Shown here piece by piece: positions 14,404 to 23,529 of a DNA stretch of 32,114 bases (position 1 is its first letter; every line of letters starts with the position of its first letter). The stretch spans positions 1 through 32,114 of the IMG/VR virus record IMGVR_UViG_3300023112_000063; one strand, given 5' to 3'. The DNA comes from a virus. A model generated the notes under the pieces. The model saw nothing but the letters and a program-made list of their open reading frames with translations, did not search any database and was not told the DNA's origin. The translations under genes were made by a program, and so were the position numbers.

Positions 14404-16694
14404 ATGCTTGATCTAACTTGTTTTACTGAAACGTTTGATTGAGTTCTATTAATATCGGTAACTGCTACCTGTACTGGTACTTGATTAGACAACTGATTAG
14501 CGACACTATTTTCTCCAAATATCGCAGAATCAATTGAGGATGTACTTGACGCTGCTAAAGGGATTCCCCCATTCGCAAACTTCTTACCACCTCCTGCTAC
14601 ATTCATAGCACTCAACTGAGGCTTGAACATTGATGTAGCTCTCTTTGATATTATAGCCTCTCCTCCTTCAGCCTCATTTATCTTTCCTCCTACCGAGAAC
14701 TTAACTCCACCATTAGCGTGACTAGCTCCCTCGAATACACCCCCATCCATTAGCCCACCGTTAGCAAACTTAGTGATACCACCATCCTCAAATATACCTG
14801 CAATATTAGCGACTTGAGCAAAACCCAAAGCCCCTGTAAGAGCAGCAGACGCAATGTTAAATGGAGCTGGAACATTAGCTAAAGAGTTTGTTATTGCTTG
14901 GTAAGTGTTTACTGTAGCTTGACCTATAGCTGCTGCTTTCGCTGCGACACTACCTTCTTCAGCAAACTGACTTACAGCGGCAAAAGATTGACTAGCTAAA
15001 TCTACTCTTGCTACAGCTTTATCTTTATCTAACTCTTTGGCTTTATCGACCTCCTCTTCATTTTTATTAGACGCTTCTTTTCTTATTTCCCCCTCAGCTT
15101 GAAGTCCTTCCTCTATTATTACATTCCTCTCAGCTTCTTCAAGCTTCTTGTTTTCTAATAACCTAGCTGTCTTAAGTCTCTCTATTTCTATTAACTTATC
15201 AGCCTTCTCTTGAGCGTCTTCTACTTCTGCTGCCGCTGCCGTCTTTTTAAGAAGCATCAACTCGAACTCTGCATCTGAGATAGTTTTAATTCTATCTAGC
15301 TCTATTTTCTCACTTAGCTTTACGGCTGCATCTCTTTTCTTTATATTGGTCTGAATCTCACTCTCAACTTTTCTTCTAGAGTTAGCACGACTTTCTTCAA
15401 GCCTAATTAAGTTAGCCTCTAATTGCGCCTCTTCTAATTTATCCTCTTTATTAGATTTACCTTGAGCATTTTCTCTTTGCTTAATCTCTAATCTTAACTT
15501 AGCATTACCTATCTCATTATTGGCAAATTGATCTTCTAACCTTTGAGCTTCTTTTAAGAATGCGATTCTTTGCTCGGCCGTGAACTCATCCTCTTTCTTA
15601 GCGGCTAATCTATTTTTAGCAATCTCAACATCTAAGTTTGCGTTTTCTACTAAGACCCTTCTCTCTTCTTTAGCTAAAAGTATTTGCCTGTTTGAGATCT
15701 CGGTAGCACGCTTAAAGTTATCCTCTGTCTTTTGAGCTACCTCATCAAAGAATTTCCCTGTGCTGTCTATCAGCTCCTCAGTCTCACCTATAACGTCCTC
15801 TACACCAGTTACGTATTGTAATGATGCCTCACCTAATTCTTTAAACCCTTCCTTTACTTCTCCACTAAAGATTTTAACGATAGCCTTACCTGCTAATCCA
15901 AAAGCTTTAATCCTGTTTATTACTTGATCTTGTATAATGTTCCCTAATTCTATTAGAGTTTCTTTGGGGCTAGTTATAGCTTCAAATATAGCTTTACCAG
16001 CACCCTGTATTACGTCAGACACAACACCGAAAGCTGCACTTAGTTTATTGGTGATTTTTAGCAACTCATTTTGCCCCTCTTCGCTACCTTGAAAGTATTC
16101 CGTTAAAGCTCCTATAGCCAAACCTAATGCTGCTATAATCGCTCCTATAGGTGTTGCTATAAAGGCTAAAGCTCCTTTAGTCATAGCTTGGAAACCACTA
16201 ACAGCTCCCCCCATAGCAGGGTTAACGCTAGATAAAGCCCCCCCGTAATCTCCTACACTTCTAGTAAAAGTGCCTTGCGCTTCTTCTGCCTTTTTTAAAG
16301 ACTTAGTTTGCTTGACTATCTCCTTTTCAAGCGAGGCGTAATCCTTTTTACCTTGCTTTGTAGCAGTGTTTACGTCACCGATAGCCCTCTTATTTGCTGC
16401 AAGTGCTGCCTTTTGAGCATTTAAAGAGTTGTTAGTGGACTTTATTTGTTGTGCTGAAGCCTTTTGAGCCTGTTTTTGCTTATTTAGTTCAACATTATTC
16501 TGAGCTATTTGAGCATTATTCCTATTTATCTCATTAGAATTGGCTTTATAATCTTTATTTAACTCTTTATTAACCGCTAATATCTCTTTATTTGCGTTCT
16601 TTAAATCATCTACAGCCTTAGTTTGCGCAGTTAACGCCTTCCTTGCTGCTGAATTATCAACTACTACTTCAATTATTATCTGTTCGTCTGCCAT
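14400..16694 (-). CDS. Tail tape measure protein, 764 aa
   Basis: Sets tail length and helps DNA ejection. Residues about 20-145 are a long Ala-, Asn-, Lys- and Gln-rich coiled coil. A strongly hydrophobic stretch lies at about 174-198 (GALAFIATPIGAIIAALGLAIGAL). A second long Glu/Lys/Arg-rich helical region runs to about 575. The C-terminus is a Gly-rich segment with repeated GG(I/V/L) turns (FEDGGITKFANGGLMDGGVFEG). This is the usual plan of tape measure proteins. If tail length scales at about 1.5 Angstrom per residue, a tail near 110 nm is expected (inference). Confidence 0.92.
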   Translation of the reverse strand: MADEQIIIEVVVDNSAARKALTAQTKAVDDLKNANKEILAVNKELNKDYKANSNEINRNNAQIAQNNVELNKQKQAQKASAQQIKSTNNSLNAQKAALAANKRAIGDVNTATKQGKKDYASLEKEIVKQTKSLKKAEEAQGTFTRSVGDYGGALSSVNPAMGGAVSGFQAMTKGALAFIATPIGAIIAALGLAIGALTEYFQGSEEGQNELLKITNKLSAAFGVVSDVIQGAGKAIFEAITSPKETLIELGNIIQDQVINRIKAFGLAGKAIVKIFSGEVKEGFKELGEASLQYVTGVEDVIGETEELIDSTGKFFDEVAQKTEDNFKRATEISNRQILLAKEERRVLVENANLDVEIAKNRLAAKKEDEFTAEQRIAFLKEAQRLEDQFANNEIGNAKLRLEIKQRENAQGKSNKEDKLEEAQLEANLIRLEESRANSRRKVESEIQTNIKKRDAAVKLSEKIELDRIKTISDAEFELMLLKKTAAAAEVEDAQEKADKLIEIERLKTARLLENKKLEEAERNVIIEEGLQAEGEIRKEASNKNEEEVDKAKELDKDKAVARVDLASQSFAAVSQFAEEGSVAAKAAAIGQATVNTYQAITNSLANVPAPFNIASAALTGALGFAQVANIAGIFEDGGITKFANGGLMDGGVFEGASHANGGVKFSVGGKINEAEGGEAIISKRATSMFKPQLSAMNVAGGGKKFANGGIPLAASSTSSIDSAIFGENSVANQLSNQVPVQVAVTDINRTQSNVSVKQVRSSI

Positions 16695-16695
16695 T

Positions 16696-18660
16696 TTATG
16701 CTATTAATACCAATTCAACTTTAGTTACACCCCCAGAATTAGGGCGGTAATCACTTATTTTATTTATGTAGAAGTAGTTGTTTAGTGATCCTCCTAAATA
16801 AACAGGAGTAAAGAAGTCTAGGTTATTTATATCTCTCTCATTTAGTAAGAAATAAGCTGTTAACCTTCTAGGAGAGTTTAGTATCCTAACGAAATCCTCA
16901 TAATAAGTTGTTATTAAATTCTTGTGTTGAACAGGGAATATAGTATCCCCAAAAGATAGGTTCTGATTAACGCTATCTATATCATCTATACCTGTAGTTC
17001 CAAGATTAAAGTAAGTAAATGGAACGGATGTAACATTCGTAGTACTCAAGAACCCGAATATATTAATGCTAGTAACTAACCCGTTGAATATATCAGACAC
17101 AGAGATGTCTCTTATACATATAGAGCATCTAGGTAATGGATCTACATCTGGTTCTAGATTATCAACAGCAGTCGAGGAGTACCGAGGAACATACATTAAC
17201 GTGGCGCTATCTAAGAAAGATCTTACGTTCCCACTAGCAATAAACTCACTATCAAATATTTCTTCTTGGTTACTTATGAAATCATTATCTATATTAAAAG
17301 ATCCATTACCTAAAAATGGAGGTATGTTTGGAAGTATAATATTCTTTCCAGAGTCTTGATTCTCCTTATAAACAAGTAGATTAACTTTACCGTAATCACT
17401 GACTAGCTCTGTGTAGTCTATTTCTAGTTCTTTAGACTTGTCAATCTTGTCAGTCCAATCTATAGCTTTGTTTACATTATTCTTTACATCCTCAAACCTA
17501 TTTAAGTAAACTGTCTTACTTATATTATCTGCTGTGAATATAATACCAAATTGATTAAATATAGTTTGTATAAATCCTTCTTGACTTATATCAGGCATAG
17601 TAGACTTTATGTCTATCTCCATACCTTCAACAATATTATCCTGTGCTGTTATTGAAAACTGAGTGTTCTGAGAGTTATTGATTCCTGTACCTATCTTAAC
17701 AACATCTACAGTATCACTTGTATTTAATACTGTTGTGTAGTTAAGTAGATTGTCACCAGTAAGACTACTAGCAACAACGACACCGTTAATCCTTATGCTG
17801 AATATATCCGTAACTCCCCCTGCTGCATTTACCGCTGCTGCTATAGTCGCTGGGAATATCTCACTAGCAGTGTACACACCTGTAGCACTATTGTAATTTC
17901 CGTATAAATTACTTTCACCATTAACTATATCAAACTGTATAGGCACTCCGTTTACGTAAGGATAAGACAAACTAAGGTTAGCCTTAGAAGATAACCCGTT
18001 CAAAACCTCATCACCTAATGATATGTTCTTTATACTAAAAGGTAGTATATGACTTAAGAATATAGGATCCATAAATATACTTCCATCTACCTTCCAACCT
18101 ATGTCACTAAACATAGACCTTATTAAGGTGTGGGAATACATCGCTGGCATCCAATTAAATATGTTAGAGTTAGGTGGTGGGACGTCTACAGATCTACCGT
18201 ACTCGATCATAGGATAGATGTAACCCTCGGTATTAGTAAAGCTAGCAGCAATGTTAGTAGTATTCCATATATGGTTATATTTCTCTAAGTTAAGATCACT
18301 TAAATTCCCTGATCCTATTAAGTCAATCCATTCAGTGTTACCACTAAAGAAACTAACACTAAAACTAGAATCCTCTTCATTATAATCTTCTACCTGAATT
18401 ACACCATACTCAACATCTAGCCCAGATATTGCTATCCTAGCATCACTAGATTTAGTAGGCTTAAACTCAGATATAAAATTAATCTCATTAGCGTAGCCAA
18501 ATATCTTATTATTAGTAGCCGTGCTAGGCACTTTGAATTTATTCGAATAGTTTCCCTCACGACCCTCAATACTAGCCATATCATTAACCGCAAGTACTAG
18601 ACTTACAACCTCGTTAGGGTACAGGTCTAAAGGTTGACCATTTACTATTAACTCTACCAT
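16696..18660 (-). CDS. Large tail protein, Bacteroidota phage type, 654 aa
   Basis: The N-terminus MVELIVNGQPLDLYPNEVVSL, followed by ND...REGNYSNKFKVPSTATNN, is a pattern I recognise from structural proteins beside the tape measure gene in Bacteroidota phages. The rest is beta-rich and polar, with no catalytic motif. It follows the tape measure position in order and may be the distal tail or baseplate hub protein. A separate function such as cell-wall penetration cannot be judged. It overlaps the end of the small Cys-rich gene at 18654-18660. Confidence 0.65.
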   Translation of the reverse strand: MVELIVNGQPLDLYPNEVVSLVLAVNDMASIEGREGNYSNKFKVPSTATNNKIFGYANEINFISEFKPTKSSDARIAISGLDVEYGVIQVEDYNEEDSSFSVSFFSGNTEWIDLIGSGNLSDLNLEKYNHIWNTTNIAASFTNTEGYIYPMIEYGRSVDVPPPNSNIFNWMPAMYSHTLIRSMFSDIGWKVDGSIFMDPIFLSHILPFSIKNISLGDEVLNGLSSKANLSLSYPYVNGVPIQFDIVNGESNLYGNYNSATGVYTASEIFPATIAAAVNAAGGVTDIFSIRINGVVVASSLTGDNLLNYTTVLNTSDTVDVVKIGTGINNSQNTQFSITAQDNIVEGMEIDIKSTMPDISQEGFIQTIFNQFGIIFTADNISKTVYLNRFEDVKNNVNKAIDWTDKIDKSKELEIDYTELVSDYGKVNLLVYKENQDSGKNIILPNIPPFLGNGSFNIDNDFISNQEEIFDSEFIASGNVRSFLDSATLMYVPRYSSTAVDNLEPDVDPLPRCSICIRDISVSDIFNGLVTSINIFGFLSTTNVTSVPFTYFNLGTTGIDDIDSVNQNLSFGDTIFPVQHKNLITTYYEDFVRILNSPRRLTAYFLLNERDINNLDFFTPVYLGGSLNNYFYINKISDYRPNSGGVTKVELVLIA

Positions 18661-18896
18661 TTATTTATAGGACAATTTTCATCTTCAACTCTTAACTTCA
18701 TTTGCTTAAAGCACCCACACTCTAAACAAGTTAACTTACCACTACTTTCACACGCTAAACATTCTTTATTCCTAGAACTATACAGCTTTTGATTATGCCT
18801 AAATATAAAGAAGCATAAACCCTTAATAATACTACTGGCTTTGGATCTGAATATTTGGATACCTAATGTTAAATCTAATAGTGTGTAACGTTTCAT
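18654..18896 (-). CDS. Small cysteine-rich, probable zinc-binding protein (DUF6171-like), 80 aa
   Basis: The start at 18896 lies inside the end of the 838-aa tail gene, giving a 65-base overlap. Translation probably depends on that gene. The C-terminal half has cysteines in a CxxC-x7-CxxCxC-x12-CP pattern ending in NKW, as in small DUF6171-type metal-binding proteins. The N-terminal part is hydrophobic and basic (KASSIIKGLCFFIFRHNQK). The role is unknown. Position between two large tail genes suggests an assembly factor or an adaptor of the tail tip. Confidence 0.7.
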   Translation of the reverse strand: MKRYTLLDLTLGIQIFRSKASSIIKGLCFFIFRHNQKLYSSRNKECLACESSGKLTCLECGCFKQMKLRVEDENCPINKW

Positions 18897-21348
18897 CGTC
18901 TCCATCGTTAAATAATAATATACTGTCACTGTCTACAATTACTGTTGTCTTTTTTAACCCATCTATAACTTGCACTTTAGGGCTGTACTTTATAGTGCTA
19001 ATTGCTAAGACCTCATCCTCGTTTAGGTACTGGCTAAAAACCCCCACCTCACTATAAGCACTAGAGTTTATTACATCCATCTCAGTATCACCATTAATGA
19101 AGTTATTATCCCAATCATTAAAGATGTTCCTCTTTATAGTTTCTTTAGATTCTATATTAAGATTATAGTCTTTTTCCGCTGTAAATTTCCAGTAATCCCA
19201 CCCTCCTAACTCGTTAAGCCAAGTTAAGTATATTCCTTGATTTGAGCACGAACTATCTACGTTAATAGTCTTAGTCTCAGATAAATTACATTGTGTTACC
19301 CCCGTAAGATTGTATTCTATTTTACTCGTTAAATCATTAGATACATCAACACTCATTCTATACAGACCATCATCCTTATAATCTACATACCCGTTAGCTA
19401 CATCAAGCTCATTGCCAAGTGAATCAAACTCAGTCTTCTGGAATCCTATTAGACTTGAATCATAAGTATCATACTTAACGCCTAAGTAGGCTTCTATCTG
19501 CCAATTTAAACATTTTTCTATTGGGTTATTCATCGCTATAAATTCAGATATAACACCATCGAACCCTGCGAAGCCTAAGAACCCTCCCATATCTAAAGGA
19601 ACGCCTATCAAAGATCCAGACCACACTAATTCGTTATTAAATAATACACTAGAATCTGATCCATTAGATACTATCTTTATCACATAATCTTGATCTAAAG
19701 TTATAGGTATAAAAATAACATCATTACCATACTGTATTACTATATCCGAAGGGTCTGAAGGGTCTAATGGGTTTAGTAAAAACATACTCAATCCATTAAG
19801 CTGGAATATAAGGTAACTCCCTACTGTGTATTCCATCCTAAGTACCAAATATAGAGTATATAGTTCCCCAACTAAGAACGGACTTGTAACCAATCTCTGA
19901 CTTATGCCGTCGTATATAGCAGACTTATTATTATTAACACCGAAAGACGTTACAGTAGGCTCATTCCCTACAGCCCCTGTTCCCATAACATTACCCGTCC
20001 TGTCATCCCAAGATAAAATAGGTGTGCCATTAGCCCCCAAGTCTTCCCCGTTAAACCATACAGCAGCTTGATTCGCTAACTCTGATTCATCTAATAAGTT
20101 ATTATTTAAAATCATAGATAAAGAAAAATAATCTCCTTTAAATAACGTAGGAGTGTTGAAGTTTGTCATAAACTTACTGTCAGCTCTACCTGATATGTAA
20201 TCATACATATTACCACCTCTACTGTTCTGAAATTGCAATGAGCTATTTGAAGCCCAGAATGTATATTCGCAAACGCTAGGTAAAATTATTATATTGTTAA
20301 CTGTAACATCACTTACAACAACGCTATTTCTATAGAAGTGAAACCCAACATATTTGTAATTACTAGAAGGGACAACTAACCCCGATACAGTTAAACTATC
20401 TATGCTAGAGTCAGATAGTAATATATTATAATTTAATAAGTCATTAGTTCCATAGACTACAAAATTGGAATACTTATCATTGGATCTAGTTATATCTACA
20501 CTTACACTATATTCTATGTTAGCGACTAGGTTTAACTCCTGATATATAACTGTTGACTTTCTGAGTGTACCTAAATTACTCTTAGCTAAACCAGCGTCCC
20601 AGATAAAAGGCTCACTAGGTATAGCATCATCTACCTGAGTCCAATTTGCTAAGTCCGTTACAAAGTCTCCGTTTATAACTTTATCTTGACCGCAGTCATC
20701 AACCTCATCTATTTCATAGTCGGTGTAGAATGTTTCTATGTTTCCTGATACATTTTGATCATACCCCTCTCTCCATTCTACATAAAAACCAGTAAAGAAA
20801 TTTAGGTCTATCCCTTCAGCTAATGAGTTTTCAGCACTAACGTCTGCTTTAATGACTCCACTAAACGATGCTATTATATTATTATCAGGGTCTGGAACAG
20901 ATCTTAAAGTACCTACATTTGAGATTGGTTTAGTTAAATTCTCTTTATGCCATAATGGTAAACCGCTATAAACCCTCACTTCAGTAAAGTAGTTATTATA
21001 ATACTTCTGCATATCCACTGTAACTAACGCAGAGTCATAAGACACAAATAACACGTAAGAAGTATCGCTAATCTTCTCTTTAATTCGCCAGACTCCATTA
21101 AACGATTCTATATTACAGTCAGTTAGATTAACGGTCTCATCACCAAGTATATTAGTAATAGGGTTTAATATGTCTAGCTGTAAGAACCCCCTATTATTAA
21201 TTGGCGTTGCTGCCTCTATAGCATCCACAGTGTTAGTAGGGAATAAATCACTACTGAACTTGTATTGAATAGGAAGGTTTACGGCATTCCACGTACTGGT
21301 AATGCTATCTATATCCTTTGATGGTCTACTTGTTACCGTTAATGCCAT
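18832..21348 (-). CDS. Large tail protein with inserted lectin-like domains, 838 aa
   Basis: A modular beta-rich protein. Residues about 1-220 look like a conserved tail-protein start. Residues about 225-370 (VINGDFVTDLANWTQ ... YQELNLVANIEYSVSVDI) resemble a carbohydrate-binding jelly-roll. Residues about 425-635 show the concanavalin/LamG pattern (AVWFNGEDLG, YDGISQRLVTSPFLVGELYTLYLVLR, then NWQIEAYLGVKYD at the end). The C-terminal ~180 residues return to the tail-protein style. It is likely a tail-tip or baseplate component carrying sugar-binding domains that touch the host surface. No hydrolase motif was found. It overlaps the gp10-like gene upstream by 23 bases. Confidence 0.7.
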   Translation of the reverse strand: MALTVTSRPSKDIDSITSTWNAVNLPIQYKFSSDLFPTNTVDAIEAATPINNRGFLQLDILNPITNILGDETVNLTDCNIESFNGVWRIKEKISDTSYVLFVSYDSALVTVDMQKYYNNYFTEVRVYSGLPLWHKENLTKPISNVGTLRSVPDPDNNIIASFSGVIKADVSAENSLAEGIDLNFFTGFYVEWREGYDQNVSGNIETFYTDYEIDEVDDCGQDKVINGDFVTDLANWTQVDDAIPSEPFIWDAGLAKSNLGTLRKSTVIYQELNLVANIEYSVSVDITRSNDKYSNFVVYGTNDLLNYNILLSDSSIDSLTVSGLVVPSSNYKYVGFHFYRNSVVVSDVTVNNIIILPSVCEYTFWASNSSLQFQNSRGGNMYDYISGRADSKFMTNFNTPTLFKGDYFSLSMILNNNLLDESELANQAAVWFNGEDLGANGTPILSWDDRTGNVMGTGAVGNEPTVTSFGVNNNKSAIYDGISQRLVTSPFLVGELYTLYLVLRMEYTVGSYLIFQLNGLSMFLLNPLDPSDPSDIVIQYGNDVIFIPITLDQDYVIKIVSNGSDSSVLFNNELVWSGSLIGVPLDMGGFLGFAGFDGVISEFIAMNNPIEKCLNWQIEAYLGVKYDTYDSSLIGFQKTEFDSLGNELDVANGYVDYKDDGLYRMSVDVSNDLTSKIEYNLTGVTQCNLSETKTINVDSSCSNQGIYLTWLNELGGWDYWKFTAEKDYNLNIESKETIKRNIFNDWDNNFINGDTEMDVINSSAYSEVGVFSQYLNEDEVLAISTIKYSPKVQVIDGLKKTTVIVDSDSILLFNDGDDETLHTIRFNIRYPNIQIQSQ

Positions 21349-21775
21349 TATTCCTAATATCTTTTATTATTATTATACTCAACTCTTTAGCTAGACTATC
21401 CGTTAATACATTTATAGGATCAGTAACAAGCCCCTTAGTCCCTTTGTACCCATCCCTATTAATCTTTCTCCATATAGGATAGAATGCACTCTGATCAATT
21501 CCTCTTATCCTCATCCAATCCCTCAAATCCTTCTCCCAAGATCTAGTAGATCCAGCGTTCTTAGTCTTACCCCTACCGAACTCTAGCGACTCTAAAACAC
21601 TAGAACCGTACATAGTACCAGTAACCCTATCTGATTCAACTTTAGATGTAATCCTTATAGATTTAGAAGTCTTGCCGCTCGCATTTCTTCCACTAGAAGC
21701 TAAGTTGCTTTGTATTGACTTCTTAGCTAACTCTAAAGCTTTAGTTATTGCGACAGATATATCTTTGTTATCCAC
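21326..21775 (-). CDS. Tail completion / neck protein, HK97 gp10-like, 149 aa
   Basis: The GTG at 21775 is chosen (it gives MDNKDISVAITKALELAKKS). It overlaps the stop of the 34-aa gene as GTGGATAA. A TTG nine codons upstream is the alternative. The protein is basic, with RNASGKTSKSIR, an LEFGRG motif and ...FYPIWRKINRDGYKGTK, a pattern typical of HK97_gp10-like tail completion proteins. It probably sits at the head-tail or tail-terminator joint. Confidence 0.72.
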   Translation of the reverse strand: MDNKDISVAITKALELAKKSIQSNLASSGRNASGKTSKSIRITSKVESDRVTGTMYGSSVLESLEFGRGKTKNAGSTRSWEKDLRDWMRIRGIDQSAFYPIWRKINRDGYKGTKGLVTDPINVLTDSLAKELSIIIIKDIRNNGINGNK

Positions 21776-21872
21776 GATAATTAGGAGGTTTAGGAGGATC
21801 AACTCCCTCCCTAATAACTCTTTGGGGTGGTGGCGTTGGCTTCTTTAATTTATTCTTATTTTTTGTGCCCAT
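21768..21872 (-). CDS. Proline-rich mini-protein, 34 aa
   Basis: A short frame starting MGTKNKNKLKKPTPPPQRV with a second Pro-rich stretch DPPKPPNYRG. Similar very small Lys/Pro-rich proteins occur beside tail genes in Bacteroidota phages. It starts 17 bases inside the previous small gene and overlaps the next by eight bases. That precise tiling is the main reason to accept it. Function unknown. Confidence 0.6.
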   Translation of the reverse strand: MGTKNKNKLKKPTPPPQRVIREGVDPPKPPNYRG

Positions 21873-21975
21873 AATATTTATTATTACTACTCTTATTATA
21901 CCACTTTATTCCATCACAAGATTTCTCTAATGACTCTAGATGTTTATATAATATCAACTTTGTTAAACTCCCCAT
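21856..21975 (-). CDS. Small hypothetical protein, 39 aa
   Basis: A 39-residue frame, beginning MGSLTKLILYKHLESLEKSC and ending with a Lys-rich tail. It overlaps the proline-rich mini-gene by 17 bases. No domain recognised. It is accepted because small frames here run end to end with no room for anything else, but it is weakly supported on its own. Confidence 0.45.
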   Translation of the reverse strand: MGSLTKLILYKHLESLEKSCDGIKWYNKSSNNKYYGHKK

Positions 21976-22042
21976 ATCTAAATAATTCCTTTTAAATCGA
22001 CTTTATTATTTTGGATATTATTCATATAATAAAACTACCCCA

Positions 22043-22168
22043 TTAAGAAAGCTCCTTATACAAAACATTGAGTCTATCAAAGTCAACCTTATTCCCCTCA
22101 TAGGTTCTGTCATTTGATAACGCAATCCTATTTATAATTTCTTTTACCTCAGTTATCTTATCCTCCAT
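22043..22168 (-). CDS. Small hypothetical protein, 41 aa
   Basis: A 41-residue acidic helical protein (MEDKITEVKEIINRIALSND...), starting just after the stop of the gene at 22172. Close spacing and sensible amino acid composition support it. No function is recognised. Between it and the next small gene (21976-22042) only a 15-codon frame is present, which I do not count. Confidence 0.5.
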   Translation of the reverse strand: MEDKITEVKEIINRIALSNDRTYEGNKVDFDRLNVLYKELS

Positions 22169-22171
22169 ATC

Positions 22172-22657
22172 TTAACAATCTACACAGTAATCAATATTAT
22201 CGGGGCTTACTATACTCATAGATATACCAACCCCTACTAATCCGTTTGCTGTTTGGTTAATATTAGTAGTGCTATCTGCTGCACTAACTGTAAGCGTCCC
22301 CCTACTAGGCTTAACGTCTTGCATAGCCGTTATAAACGTAGCTCCTAACTCATCTAATGTATAATGGTTGTTGTTCTTATCCTTCAATGAATCATCTATA
22401 TCAGACTTAACCCAAATCATATACCCAGCAGATATAGTGCTTATAGTCATACTAGACATAGGAACTTTAACGGTACTCTTAATAGTTTGTACGTCGTCTC
22501 TAATCCACCAAATCAAAGGAAGTGGTGGTTGTTTATTTATAAGATAAAGATTCATCTCTGAGGTTGTGCCAGTCTCATAAGAGAATTGAGCGTCAAACCT
22601 AGAGTTAAAGCTCTTAGCTATCTCTCTGTTAATATAATCTAATTCTTTTAGTAACAT
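22172..22657 (-). CDS. Putative tail terminator or tail completion protein, 161 aa
   Basis: A mixed alpha/beta protein of a size usual for tail terminators. It starts MLLKELDYINREIAKSF and has a PPLPLIWWIRDD strand-turn near residue 45, like the PxxWIR or PLIWL segment of such proteins. The end is Cys- and Asp-rich (DNIDYCVDC). Position among tail assembly genes supports a tail role. No motif proves it. Confidence 0.5.
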   Translation of the reverse strand: MLLKELDYINREIAKSFNSRFDAQFSYETGTTSEMNLYLINKQPPLPLIWWIRDDVQTIKSTVKVPMSSMTISTISAGYMIWVKSDIDDSLKDKNNNHYTLDELGATFITAMQDVKPSRGTLTVSAADSTTNINQTANGLVGVGISMSIVSPDNIDYCVDC

Positions 22658-22744
22658 ACTTTATATCTAAAGGCGTTCGTCTACGTACACGATTGGGTCT
22701 AATTATTTTTACCTATGCACAGGTTTAGACTTACTGTATGACCT
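22658..22744. other. Short intergenic stretch, no supported gene
   Basis: Eighty-seven bases between the chaperone extension and the next tail gene. The - strand has an open frame of about 27 codons rich in Arg (RPNRVRRRTPLDIK), bounded upstream by a stop and with no ATG, GTG or TTG start. I do not call it. No hairpin with a T-run is seen. Confidence 0.4.
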
Positions 22745-22945
22745 CTATTTCTTTTGTTTACTCCTTACTATCTCTTCGTAATCCTTAGTACACTTACTAA
22801 CCCAACTCCTTAACTGCAACTCATTATAAACTTCATAAACAGATAAACCTAATATTTCTTTTTCTTTAATCAAATCTCCCCCACTTAATTGAGATGATAT
22901 GGTTTTAAACCCAAATATTTCTGGAATCCTATCGAACCCAGCCAT
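22745..22945 (-). CDS. Tail assembly chaperone C-terminal part (GT-like extension), 66 aa as a separate frame
   Basis: The frame MAGFDRIPEIFGFKTISSQL... has its own ATG at 22945. More likely it is the C-terminal part of a frameshifted fusion with the gene at 22981-23529. The -1 frame stays open with no stop from the T9 run at 23018-23026 through this ATG to the stop at 22745. The fusion would be 261 residues. G/GT type chaperones hold the tape measure protein during tail assembly, and the short and fused forms are both needed. Independent translation from the internal ATG cannot be excluded. Confidence 0.7.
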   Translation of the reverse strand: MAGFDRIPEIFGFKTISSQLSGGDLIKEKEILGLSVYEVYNELQLRSWVSKCTKDYEEIVRSKQKK

Positions 22946-22980
22946 CTTTTGATCGTTAGTGTAATTAGAATTTTTAGATC

Positions 22981-23529
22981 TTAGTACGTTCCATTTCTCA
23001 ATTCGTTCAATCTCTTCAAAAAAAAACCAGCTGCCTGATATACTTTAGTGCAAGGCTGTTCATTAAACACCTTGGCTAACTCCATCGCTTTAGTGTAATC
23101 ATAATCACCGTCTGTAATAGTCTGATAGTAACTAGCGCAGATCAAAGGGTAAATACTATACACGTCATCATTGTTATCTTGAGCTTCCTTCTGAAGGTCT
23201 TTATATAATCCTATACTAAGAACCCCTATATCTTCAGGGAAATTAAACACACCCTTATCACCCATTATGAAATTAACACTACTACTGCTAGTCTCATCCC
23301 AATTAGTTGACCAGGATAGTTTATTCTCTACCCACACATAGAAGTCTGCCAATTCAGGATACTTGTTAAACATCTCGTAAGGTATGTTAGTGAGTATTGA
23401 TATCCTCTTTAATACATCCTCCTCTTTACTTATAAGATGGAACTGATTAAACGTTACATCCTCCCAAGATTCAGGCACTTCAACATCTAAGTCTTGCTGT
23501 TCTGTTATTTTTACATTAAGGGATATCAT
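22981..23529 (-). CDS. Tail assembly chaperone (G-like), 182 aa, with -1 frameshift to a longer product
   Basis: Residues 15-45 (DVEVPESWEDVTFNQFHLISKEEDVLKRI) and the later IPYEMF..YPELADFYVWVENKL follow the 'PESW..VT..QF' pattern I associate with Bacteroidota phage tail assembly chaperones. The ATG overlaps the stop of the upstream small membrane gene (TAATG). Near the 3' end the codons GGT-TTT-TTT-TTG form a T9 slippery run. A -1 slip gives the long form through 22745. Without slippage the protein ends twelve codons later at TAC-TAA. Confidence 0.7.
   Translation of the reverse strand: MISLNVKITEQQDLDVEVPESWEDVTFNQFHLISKEEDVLKRISILTNIPYEMFNKYPELADFYVWVENKLSWSTNWDETSSSSVNFIMGDKGVFNFPEDIGVLSIGLYKDLQKEAQDNNDDVYSIYPLICASYYQTITDGDYDYTKAMELAKVFNEQPCTKVYQAAGFFLKRLNELRNGTY
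23018..23026 (-). other. Programmed -1 frameshift site (T9 slippery run)
   Basis: On the - strand nine T residues fall in the codons GGT-TTT-TTT-TTG, which contain the heptamer T-TTT-TTT. After a one-base backward slip the reading continues TTT-GAA-GAG-ATT and is open to 22745. Zero-frame and -1-frame phases were checked from the codon coordinates. The gene context (tail chaperone followed by an overlapping -1 frame) is where lambda-type phages carry the G/GT frameshift. Confidence 0.75.

Noticed and set aside
21976-22042. 15-codon frame MNNIQNNKVD...
   Set aside because: Too short to support, with no conserved feature.
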